A stretch of 64,000 bases of DNA from Xiphophorus maculatus (Eukaryota > Chordata > Actinopteri > Cyprinodontiformes > Poeciliidae). Position numbers and translations under genes: made by a program. The notes below the pieces were generated by a model. The model made no database searches, had not been told where the DNA came from, and saw only the letters and a program-made list of their open reading frames with translations. How positions within the stretch are numbered: position 1 is the stretch's first letter; each line of letters opens with the position of its first letter. Below, one piece after another: positions 36,768 through 48,700 of the stretch. The stretch is taken from assembly GCF_002775205.1 (NCBI RefSeq), contig NC_036450.1:14465479-14529478 (forward strand). Direction: 5' to 3'.

Positions 36768-37871
36768 ATGGATGCAGATAAGTTAATTCAATCCATCGTC
36801 AGAATACTCATGTTCATTGCAGGCATCCTGGGAAACAACTTGCTGGTGATAGCCTCTCTTCCCAGAAAGAAATCTGAAATCCGTACCAATGAGATCCTGT
36901 TAATCAACCTGGCTGTCTCCAACCTCATTACCAACTACCTGGTGGACATCCCTGTCACCATGGAAGACTTTGCTGGCCGATGGTTCTTGGGACTGAGCTT
37001 CTGCGGCATTTTTCACTTCAGTTCTGACCTCTCAGAAACCAGCAGCCTCTTCACCACCCTCATCATCTGCATCTTTTGGCACCAGAAGCTAGTTGGTTCT
37101 CTCAAGCGTGGAGGTGCACCTGTGCAGCTGGACAACCTCCATCTGCTGGGGTGTCTACTGGCCGGGAGCTGGACACTGTCCGCCATCTTCAGCATGCCTC
37201 GCCTTTTCTTCGTTTCACAGGAGGTGAAAAATGAGAGCCATGAAAACTGCATAGATGTCTTCCCCGATGTGCTTTCCAGAGAAACATATGAGGTCATTTT
37301 CTTATCACTGGCTAATGCTTTACCTGTTGCAGGGATCTGGGTTGCAAGTATCCAAATTGTTTTAACTTTGCTCCAACATCGCAAGCGCATACAGAGCGTT
37401 TCCTCTCATCGGGTCAAGGTTAAACAAGACAAGTCAGAAAGGTCAGTCAGCAGTGTTTCTGTTCAAGACTCCCATAAAGACCTCAAAGAGTCTTCTTCAC
37501 CAACTGAGCATGTTTCTTCGTGTCCAAATGGAAAATGTCTGGGTAAAAGTCCACGCAGTTCTCCCTTAGCCAACAAAACAGATTCCAGAGCAGAAGCTCA
37601 ACCAAACCACTCTGTCTGCCAGTCCAGCCAGATACCCTCTAAGCAGAGTAACAACGCAAGCTCTCAGGTGAGGGCAGCAAAGAGCGTGGTGGCTGTGGCC
37701 ACTGTGGTGCTCCTCTGTTGGTTGACTCATCTAATTCTGCGCATCAGCAACAGCATGCAGGATTCACCACTGATGATGGAGCTGGCCAGTTACATCGGAG
37801 CCGCCTACACCTGCATCATCCCTTATATTTTTCTGCATGGAGTGAAAAAACTTTCTCGTTTGTGTAAATGA
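36768..37871 (+). CDS. Single-exon seven-helix receptor, ORA/V1R-related
   Basis: A 367-residue G-protein-coupled receptor with a good start context (A at -3, G at +4). Helix 1 carries G22-N23, helix 2 has LLINLAVSNL, and C79 before helix 3 can pair with the ECL2 cysteine near residue 162. Helix 3 ends FWHQKL instead of the usual DRY, helix 4 has GSW, and helix 7 has IPYIF where most class A receptors have NPxxY. A roughly 100-residue Ser/Lys-rich third intracellular loop (about 207-305) is unusually long. The DRY-less FWHQKL end of helix 3 and intronless form fit the fish olfactory receptor class A (ORA) family, which detects chemical cues in the nose. Which member (1-6) I cannot say. It is divergent from zdhhc8 and convergent with nup155. 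An AATAAA lies at 38462. Confidence 0.82.
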   Translation: MDADKLIQSIVRILMFIAGILGNNLLVIASLPRKKSEIRTNEILLINLAVSNLITNYLVDIPVTMEDFAGRWFLGLSFCGIFHFSSDLSETSSLFTTLIICIFWHQKLVGSLKRGGAPVQLDNLHLLGCLLAGSWTLSAIFSMPRLFFVSQEVKNESHENCIDVFPDVLSRETYEVIFLSLANALPVAGIWVASIQIVLTLLQHRKRIQSVSSHRVKVKQDKSERSVSSVSVQDSHKDLKESSSPTEHVSSCPNGKCLGKSPRSSPLANKTDSRAEAQPNHSVCQSSQIPSKQSNNASSQVRAAKSVVAVATVVLLCWLTHLILRISNSMQDSPLMMELASYIGAAYTCIIPYIFLHGVKKLSRLCK

Positions 37872-39743
37872 TAGGAAATGTCAAACGGAAAGTCCGTGAT
37901 GCTACAGTTAAATTCAAGAATATTCATACACTTGGTAGTGTTAGGTTTAAAGTAATGTTTTAATGTTTACCAAACTGTTTCTTCTGACTAGAAGTAATAT
38001 TTATACTTTTGATTGACGCAGCTAGTTAACACTGACTGAGGATCTGTGCACAGATCCAGGGTTTTCCAACCTCAAGGACTCAATGAAGCTCTGACCCACA
38101 CAAATCATCAAAATAGTAGAAACATGCATTTGAGTAGACGTTATCAGAAGGGTTTGTTTGCTGTAATACCACTAATTTCAGATTAAGTATAATAACTGTT
38201 AATGTAGATCAAACTGAATTTAAAGTTTTCAAGGGATTAAGGTGGTAGTGTAATGGTTGTTTTAACATTTTTGGCCAACTAATACAATTAAAAACCCTAC
38301 TATTGATGGATATAACGTGTGATGTGGCTAATTAGTGCATCAGTTTAACATGATCAAATGTTAAATATGAAAACCACTAGATTTATTAAACCTTAATAGA
38401 TGTTCACCCTTTAGAAGATTATTTTAAAAAAAACATCCCTACTTAACTAGATATGGTAAATAATAAATCAAATGACTTTTCAGACTTCGTATGAATCATG
38501 CTATGAGTTTATTGTACCTTTCTGTTAATACTTTCGTACAGAAGGCTACATTTAGTCCTTTGTCATTTCAAGAAAATGCTAGTTGAAAAGCTGAATTTTA
38601 TATACTGTTAATTGTATTCTGTATATATTGCTACAGGTATTTACGATGGAAGACTTAAAGTCGTAAACAAATCAAATGGCGGTTAGTTTGCATCTTAGTT
38701 GCACTCCACGTTAAAGGTGGAAAATAACCTAAAATAATCTCAAGTTTCAGTTCTGCACAAATATTTAATCTCTACTAAACTATTCCAATCTTTTCACCTT
38801 ACAAGTTTAAAGATTATATCAAAGCTTATATTTAAAAATGTTATAAATCAAACATTGTTTTGACCTCAATTAAACTGTGCAATTTATGTCCACACAGCAA
38901 CAAAATGAGTTTATTTTCCATGAGAATATAAATTAACTATAATTATCCACTAGAGTTTAGCTAATTGGAGACTGACACTAATTAGCACCTTGTTAGTTAT
39001 TACAGTAGAAAGTCCTGAGTGAGGTTTCAAATTAAAGATAATTGCATTGCATGACCAGTGTCACATTAAGGAGCAACCTGGTGCCCTTCACATCTAATTA
39101 CTCCAGCAACTTAAAATAAGGTCACGCTTAAATGAGAATAGATCCACAAAAGTCATGACAAGTTAGATTTTTTTCTAAAAATGTTTTATTAGCCTGCCCA
39201 AACTTAGGTCTGATTTTTTTAGTATAGGTGAAATTATGAACAGCACCAACTCAAGAGTCAGAAAAACTCTTATACATAATGGCACGGTTTTAATGTCCAA
39301 ACAATCATTTTCTGTTAACCCACAGGTTTGCAAGAGAGGTTTTGCAACGATAATGTTAAAGCCAAGGTATGTACATAAATACAAAATAAACTGGTAAAAC
39401 AGTCAAAACCTTGTGATGTGATGCTTGAATTGACTCTATGTCCCAAAATGAGGCTCAAATTGAGCTAGGTTTTAATATATGCAACAGATTTCATGAGTTT
39501 TTAATAAAGACATTATTGAAAGACCCTCCATTTCTAGATATCAAACAGCTATTTGCAAACAATGCAAATTACAAGCAGTCTTTTCAAAACTCCGCACAAT
39601 ATTCAAACTAACAAAAAAAGGTAGGAAATAAGTTATAAAACTTGTCACTTTGCCAGTCTCTCATCATAACAAATGCCAACAAATATGATGCTAGGTCTCT
39701 TTGTTTAAGGCCAGCAGAGTACCAGCCAGAGGTCAGCCAATTG
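37872..39743. other. AT-rich spacer between receptor and nup155
   Basis: Contains the presumed 3' UTR of the receptor (AATAAA at 38462-38467). The rest is AT-rich with no exon seen on either strand. Confidence 0.5.
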
Positions 39744-39749
39744 TTTATT
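39744..39749 (-). promoter_or_regulatory. Candidate nup155 polyadenylation signal
   Basis: AATAAA on the minus strand, 20 nt after the stop codon, which would give a 3' UTR of only about 40 nt. Another candidate lies near 39183. Confidence 0.4.
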
Positions 39750-39769
39750 GATGAAGAATGTAGGTCCTG

Positions 39770-42700
39770 TCAATGGAGCTTCTCCAGCTTGGCCTGCAGG
39801 GACTTGAAGTTGCCGATTATTTGCTGAAGGGCTGAGTTTGGACTTAAAGACTGCAGCTCCACCAGGTATCCGCAGATGTTGTCAAGGCAAACGTTGGTGA
39901 ATCGGCGCCTGGAAAATATTACACAACGTTAACAGCAGCCTGATGATACAGATTCATCGTCATTGGTTGTCGTACTTTTTTCACAAATCACTGTGGGGCA
40001 GTCATTTACTCAATGCTGGCTCAACCACAATATTACAACATATATACATGATGTGGACGGATTTGTGAAAATTCCAATAACAGTTTAAACTTTGCACATC
40101 AGAGAGTAGAACTGACTAAACGCACATTTTTTACAGAAAAATGGTCATCATAATGACCAGTTGTTGTTTTTTTTTTATGTCTTTCTTTTCTTATAGTCTG
40201 CCATTTTTACACACAATCAATCTGGATTGAGGGAAAAGCAAAATTGTATCTTAAATGAATATTTTCCTGCAAACGTAAAAAGGAACATTGCAACCTTTAC
40301 CACCCACAACTTAAAAGCCTCAGTCTTTTCTTACATCGCCCACTACAGGCAAGGAGGTGAAGTGACAGTTAGGCCTGTCACAATAATCAATAAATCAATT
40401 ACTCGCATGACAAATTAAAACAAACTGAATTATTTTCACTGGCATGATTTATTGATTATCTCTTTTCTTCTCTCCTACCAAAAACTGGATGATAAAAGTT
40501 TGATGGTTTGGTCTCAACTAGTCCTTTTTTGAAGGACAATTTTGTTTACAAAGACTTCGAAATTCATTTTATTTGTTGTTTTGTTTATTTATTTTTGATA
40601 TTTAAAATTTCTTCCAGGTCTAGTGTTAAATGTTCATTTGAATTTAACGTTTGCTAATCTTTTAGAATGTGCTCTTGCATTACTATTTTGCCATTACCAT
40701 TATATGACTAATGGTGTCAAAACAACAGTATTATTGTTTATCGCAATAACTTCAGGAATAATTTATCGTCCAGCAAAATTTGTTATCGCGACAGGCCTAG
40801 TGACACTGCTAACCTGTCATATGTTGCCACTCTGCTGGGGTCGTCCACATATCCTGAGAGAAGCACATGGATGCACTCCACCAAATGTAGAGGTTTCCTC
40901 AACCGAAGCCAGCAGGGATCCTAGGTAACAACAGATCAAATTATTTATTGAGGAACATTATTTTATCCATTCATGTTCAAAACAAAATCTAAACATCTGA
41001 ACTGAAGGGAAATACCCGGGATTTGAAGAGCTGATCATAAACCTCCAGAAGCCGTGGCAGCTGTACTCCGATCTCCAGCATCGTAAATGTGACAAATCCC
41101 ACATCCCAGTTCAGTCGGCAGACTTCCTGCTCCAGAAACTTTACAAGAAACTCTGCAATCATAACACATCATTCCTCGTTAACACGGCACACTCATCGTG
41201 TTGGCACCTGGGGAAAAAACTGATTATATCCCAAAACCAAAGACAATCTACCTCGAATTTATGTCTCCACAGACATGACATGTTTGAACAGGCTGCTTGT
41301 AAAATGTGGATAATTAAGAGCACGAGCAGCTGTTTGGTTAAACAGACTTGCGCCTCAGGGACATGCTCACTTAAAACATGCAGAAAGGTTGCCTAATTAT
41401 AATACTAAATTGCAAACAACAATCCTAAAACTGAAACATACCCAGAGGGAAGTATCTAGGTGTTCCAGCGTAAATCTTCCCCAGTGTAACCAGTTTCAGA
41501 TTGAGGGACCTCATCCTGTCTGCTGGACTCATGGCCACACTGTCGCTCAGCTCTGAAAGACAAAACACCCCAAGAGTAAGGGACATGTGTTGAATAGAAA
41601 CAAAAGATGAAATATTCCATAGGGTCTTGATTTTAATTCACCTTTCTCCAAGATCTCCTGCCATAGTGAGTGGACCAGTATTTGGTCCGAGTGTCCTGCA
41701 CAGTGAATTATGGCCAGCTTGCACTCAGACAGTTTATAATGGTCAGCAAATTCTCCGTAGAGCTGTGTGGCAGAAACATATTTTTGAGAATTTTGCATTA
41801 CCCAAGACTCATACACTTCCCCACAGTAAAATTCAAGCACTTTCCAGGTACGATTTGAAACTTTTCCAGCATCAAACTTTGGAGATAAAACTAATAAAAA
41901 TGAACTACAAAAACTACATTCTACAGCAGACACAAGGTGAACTAAAATATAGCACAATTTTATGTTTTGAAATGTCTCCATCACATACGACTGGTCCAAG
42001 AACAAAACACCAATTTAAAAAAAATTAAAATCCCCCAATTTCAATAACTTTAACATATAAAATAAGACAATCAATAAGTCTTTGAGCTATTAGAAATAAT
42101 AAATGTTCAATGCACTGAAACTATCCAAATAAACTGTGTTAAGGTAAATGAGCTTCCTGCTAATATTAAATGCTTAAATACAATCTACAAAGAAAGTAAC
42201 AAAAGCAACAATGAAATGTTCCCACAAAGTTTTCTGGTATTTAGCAAATAGAAATTATTTCTCGCAATTTTAACTGACCTAAAACAAAAAAAAGTTTAAA
42301 TTAACTTCACACAGCGAGAAAATAAATTTATATGTCTTTTTATTAGGTGTATGAAAATATCTGGCTTCAACTATAGTTTTCCAAGTTTAGGCTTTTAATC
42401 AAACATTAGATTGCACTTTATTAGAAAATTGTGACATTATATTAAGCACTTTCAAGGACATTACACAGAAATCAAGCACTATCCAAACAATGAAAACACT
42501 TAATTGAAACTCAAGCATTAAAGTTGCTTTAATTCACATGTTTTAATGCATTAAAACATGTGAACCCTGCAATCAACAGTAAAAATCGCATTTCTCTGAT
42601 GTTTGGAGGTACCTTTGTAATGTCCATAAGCTCAGAGTCCAGTTGTGAGATGGCGTTTTTCACTGAGGGATGACTGGAGTACTGCCTGATCAGGGTTTCC

Positions 42701-45700
42701 TGGATCTGCAGTTGAATGCGGACAAGCTGGAAGAAAGTGGAAACATGCAAACATTAAAGAAGTGCCTGAAGTAATCTCAGGTTAGCACGCCTCTTGGCTG
42801 TCAGTCAGGCTGACGTACCTCCATCTTTTCCTCCAGTTCGTGAAGGAATTCTCCATCAGAAGCCTGAGCAGAGATGCAGGAGGAACTCTTTGCAGACAGG
42901 ATGGCTCGAGCGATGTACTCTAGACGCTGCTTTAGGGAGATCTCAGTGCTTGAACATCCAAGAGAAAGTAAAAAAAAAATAATAATAATTGTTACAAAAG
43001 AACTTGATGTGAAAAAAGAAAATACAGGTAAAACTTTTCTCCTGTTCTGCTCAGACCTGTGCATGTCAGCAAGGCGGGCCAAGACGTGAGCTGCTTTGCC
43101 AAAGTTGCGATTTTTCTCGTAGTAGCGCCACAACAGGTCCATGTTGTGAACCTTGCTCTGGTCCTGTTTTATTATATGCATCAGGTGTTCTTCAAGATAA
43201 GGAGAATTCACCTGGGAAACAGAAGTCAAAAAAAGTTGAAGATCTATGGGGATTTTAAAAGAATAAATGTTACGAATTCTTGAAATACACAATGTATAAA
43301 ACAAACCCTTAAGCTGAGATTTAATACGTTTTTACAAATAAAGTTTCATGGCCTCTCTCAGGTCTTTTCCATTTACATTCAATGATTTCAATGCATGTAA
43401 ATAGAAAATCAACTTGTTTGAATGTTCTGTGTGAAACTGAATGTTGCAGTTCCAGTCAGAAGTTTGCATCAGAATAAATGCTTGTAATTCAGCTTCAGGA
43501 GTAGGTAGTTATATATTTGAGCATTTCATCCAGTGTGGATTAGAACTTTTCAATTGTGTGAGCCCAAACTTGCTTAAAAAAGGACAAGAGGATTTATCAT
43601 TCACAGCTAGCAAATAGTACAATATAGTAGAATGTGAAAAACTTAGAATGAATGAAAAGTGTATGCAATTTTCTGTTTAGATAATATATGAACGTTTTTT
43701 TCTCTTCAGAAATCCAGTTCTACCTCATTTTAGCCCTGTAGACTCAAAACAAGTCTGTATGAAAATCCCCTAAAAAAAGTGCATTTTGAGAAAAATGACC
43801 CCTGATTCAAAGAGAAACTACTAGTGATGCAGGAACATAGTAGCATTACCTCCAGCAGCTTGTCCGTCAGGTCAGCCTGGATCAGCCAGTTGTACAGGGC
43901 GATGTGAAACAGCTCGTCCTGGGACCTCTGGGCCAAGCCGAGCACCTGCTCAAACTACAGGGCAGTGACAGATCCTCATTAGAAATGCAGATCATTTACA
44001 TAAGGATGAAGGAAAGTGAGCAGCTGACCCCCCTTCCCTTTTTTTTTTTTTTTTAACTCACGTGTGCAGTAGCTTCTTCGTTGCTTAGCATGTTGGGATC
44101 GGAGGTCATGACGGGGGGTCCGGGCTGCTTGGGAACGCTGGGCGACTGAGGGGCAGCTTTGCTCTGGTTCACCAGCTCCTGCATGGTGTCTGTGATGCAC
44201 TTATAACAAGAAAGTCTGGAAAATAAGAGGAAACTAGTTTGTGACGACAGCCAGCCCAGATACAGAGAACTGTAGAGTTGTTTCTTTGTGGTCTTACCTT
44301 TCCTGGAAGGCCTGCAGCCCCACCTTGTCCTCCTCAGGCTCTCCATTTTTATAGAAGTGGGGTCCTAGCCTCTGTGGATCCTTTTTGTCTGCTGCTGTGA
44401 GGCACAACTCAAGAACTCCTTCGTAGAAACGCACTGAAACAACAAAAAGCATCAGCAAGTCGAATGCTAAAAACAGAAAATGTGGCAGTGAAATCCACAA
44501 CACCTTGTCTGTACTGGGAGCAAACAAGCGGCAGGTCTGTATGTTGGCTGATCTGTTGGTAGAGCTGCAGAGACTCTCTCAGCGTTCGCTCCTTCTCCAC
44601 TTTGTTCTGGATTTGCTTCGAGCTCTGCAGCAACTCGTTGGCCTAAGAACAGGAAACTATATGGTCAACAAGACCTCCCAAAAGTCTTTGCAGATTGGAT
44701 GAAGCAATCAGATTAATCGGGAGGAATTGATTATTGAAATAATCGTCAACTAATTTAGTAATAGATTAATCCTTAATTGGAATATACTGATAAAAAACGG
44801 CCATTTGCTGAAAAAACAACAGCAATTAAGCCAAAAATGAACAAAAATATATACATTTAGCAGCTAAGATTAAAAAACATTGTCTGGTAAAATAATCCAC
44901 CAAAATCTCTTCAAGTGGAATGGTTTTAGCTTCACCTGGTTCAAATTCTGTAAAACAAAATCTCTCAAGAACCTTTTGAGAGATTTTGTCCAATCATTAA
45001 TCAAGTAATAATAAATAATAACACAGATCAGTCCAACACTGCATTAATGTTAAATCAAGCAGAAAGAGCTGAGCTTTTCACCTGTCGCTGTTTTAAGTAT
45101 TGTTTTAGTTGCAAATGCAACTAAAACAAATAATGGAAAAATAATGGAAAAACCATTATTTGTACTTTGTTGAAGTAATGCTATTGCATTTTAGGAAATA
45201 AAAAGTTTATTTTCTTATTTTAAAAAAAGAGGATGGAATTATTGTTTGCATCTTTTAATGTATTTAGAATATTGTATATAAAAGGCTGAAATGCAAAAAC
45301 TTTTTTTCCTAATTAATCATCAGAATAATCAATGATTTAAATAATCCCTGGTTGCAGCAATAAAGAGCACACTGTTCAGGTTTTTTCATTATTTAATTAT
45401 TACACTACTTTAAGTTGATCCATCACTTCAATGAAACACATGGACAACTGTGACTGTAATGCAACATAATATGAAGAAGCATTTGTGATGTGCTGTGCGT
45501 ACCTTTGAGCAAACGCTGTCATCAGTGCTGTACAGCAGCGGACAGAGGTCTCGGAGGTGATTGCTGATGGCGTCCACGGAGGCGTTGTCTTTAATATAGA
45601 CATTAATAAGCCCTGTGACCAGAGCTCCAGATAACTCCTTGCCTCTGGTCACTACATCCTTAAAACACGCCCCCTTCATTTGCTCTTGAAACTCCTGTGA

Positions 45701-48700
45701 ATACAAAAATGGCACCAAGCACAAGTGAGGCAGCAGAGCTTTTTAGGGGGGCTCAAAGCAAGGAAATATGAGACATCTGCTTAGAATAGGCAAGTATTTA
45801 TGCTCACAAGTACCTTTGGCAGCTCAGACATAATGAGGCTGAAGTGATGATCGCAGAGGAGTTTCCAAAGTGCCAGAGTTTGGTAAGAGCGATACACAAG
45901 CTGCTGGATCCCCTGCAGAGATGCTTTCTCATAGACCTGAGCCTTAGCTGAAGAACAAAATGGAAATTAATCTTGTTACTAAAGAGTAAACCCATTAGTG
46001 TTCAGTGAACAGCGTTGACTACAAAGTAAATACGTCTTTCCTTTGTAGCCTTTATATGAAAAGACAGAGGGAAGTGCTGAAACTCACTGTGATATTTCCT
46101 CTGGAGCTCCTGCTGCACTTGCTGGGAGCTGGCTCCGTCAGGGCGCATAAATCCCAGCAGCCTTTGCTGCAGGTTGGCGGGGGAGCTGAAGCTAACGAGG
46201 GCCAGAACAGAAGGAAAATCATTCAAGTTTAAAAAGGAAGCAAGAGAGAGACAAAGAGATGGCAAAGTGACATTAAAAAGTGAAGAAAGTTCAGTTTCGA
46301 GATCAGAAAGCCCATGTAAATATGCCCAAATATTCTAAATAATTTTTAATAGCTTTGATTGATACAATATTAGGACAAAACAAAAAAATGTGATATTGTT
46401 AAATATTGCAATAATGAATCCAATTAGGGTTTCCCCGAACACTCCCGCCACTGTTTTTGAGTTTACCATCTTTGTCATAAAGATATGTAAGATATATTGA
46501 CCGCATTGCATTTGAAATATAATCTCCTACCAAATATCATATTCAGCAGCGCTTTGCAATGTCAATCATAAACATACTTTGTTGCACAAGAAAAACAATT
46601 GTGATCTGAAGAGTTCTCCAGGTATTATTCTCTCCAATTCCAGTGTCTAATGCGAGTGCAGTCGAGGAAAAGCAGTGGAACCAGCATCCTGCAGCTGCTT
46701 TTTTAATGCACCCAGTCTGATTGATTCATCTTTCAAATCTTTGAATGTTTTTCTTCTAATTAAAACTCAGATGGGCAGAAATAGTCACCAAAATAATTCT
46801 GACAGATATCCTGTATATTTAGTCCAAACTGCCCAGCTCATCTGCCTCCTCAGATGGATTTCTTTTTAAAATCCCATCTGAGGAAGCAGGAGAGCTGGAT
46901 GCTGAATGTTGCTGCTGATAAGCGCTAATGATGTGCTGGTAACCAGACTCAAGTAGCTAAAATGAAAAAGACCTGCAGCTTTATTCCAGCAAAGCAAACC
47001 CTCACTGCAGGGCTTGTTATCATAAAGTTTCTCCACATTTCTCAAGTCCAACCTCCAAACTTTTCCAGACTAAGGTCTACATTTCTCCATGTAGTTTTTA
47101 TAATATTGGAGACATTTGGATAAATAGCTGCATTTTCTAGACACAACTAATCGATTATGTTGCAATTAATTCTGCTGTTTGGAAAAGAATTATTTCAGAC
47201 TTTTTATTATGCTGTTTTTACAACCAGACCTATAACACTATAAACTTGATATCTGTATTTAAGCATTGTGTGCCATCATTTTTATTGGCTCTACATTTAT
47301 TATGTCCTATAAAATAAAGATAAACAAAAATCAATGCAGTATTTCACATTTAAAAAGAAGGTCCAGCTTAAACACAATTTCTCTTAAAACCCAGAAGAAT
47401 TGTTGCATCAATTTAGGTTCTAATGGGGAACCAAATATTATGAATTTGATTCAAATGTAAATCACAGTAAAAAGCTCAATAAAATTATTATTTTTTTATC
47501 CTTTAGATAAGAGAATTGGGATTAAATATCTGGTAACCAAAACTGTGGACATAAATTAGACTTAGATCAAATGTGGGTTTAGCTTTACGTTTTGGTGATT
47601 CAATTGAAAAATAATGGATGCATTTTTTTGTATTTACACTAAAGTTGACAAATATAAAAATATAAAGTTACTGTTTACCACTAAATAACAAGTGAAGTAG
47701 AGATCAGCTGCCAAAACAAAAACATTGTTCTGATGAAATACTTTCAGGAAAAGTTTCTTACCTTGCAGCACCTAGAGAAGATGGGCTGAGCTGAGAGTTT
47801 TTATCAAGGAACTCCTGTAAACCTCTCAGCTGCAGGAGGATGGCCTCAAGCTCAAATGAGTCAACGGTGCTTTCCAACTGTGAGAACAAATTAAAAAAAT
47901 AAAAATCACACAATTTGGCAGTATATAATGTAATAATGATGAAACAATATAAAGCAGTTAAAAAGACACAATGTTCTAAAAATGAAACATATTAATAATC
48001 AAATAGGCTAATTCAGTACAAATGTGCCTTAGAACAGAACCCAATAATTTCCTTTAATCATATTTTGAAATATACTAAAACTGATAGACGCTCCCAAAAT
48101 CCCAGAGTTGGAAAAACCTCCCCCAGTAAAATTAACAATCTTCCACCTGAAAGTGTATTATGTAGAGGGAGCAGTGTACAAATGTCACACAGTAATTCAG
48201 GCATTGGCTCAGATAGCCAATGAGACACTGGAGACGTGATCAAATTCCCTCAAACCTCAGGTTTAACTTCCTCAAATTGAAATCCAGGTTCGTGTCATCA
48301 AGACGTGTAAAAGCCAATAACTGTAATGCTAATGGAGGGAACAGTGCCCATGAGAGAAGATCATAGACTTGTACAGAATGTTAAATACTTGCACGATGCC
48401 ATCAGTAATCTCTATGGCACAATGTCAGATAATTAGTCTTCAGAATAATGGCTGTACATGAACACAATGATGTTGATTAACATATCTGTTAAGTTAAAAC
48501 TAAAGGTGTGCTTCCAAATTAGGGTCCTTTTCTGAGAACCATGAGTTTTCTGAAGCTATTATTACTGTCTCCACTGTATTTACCAAAGAAAAAAAAAAGG
48601 TGGAAAACTACCCCAGAAAAAGGACCTAATAGGGAGGTAGTACGTTTCCATTTACCAGGAACATTGAGATGGAGTTTTAAAATGTTATTGTACTTACAAT

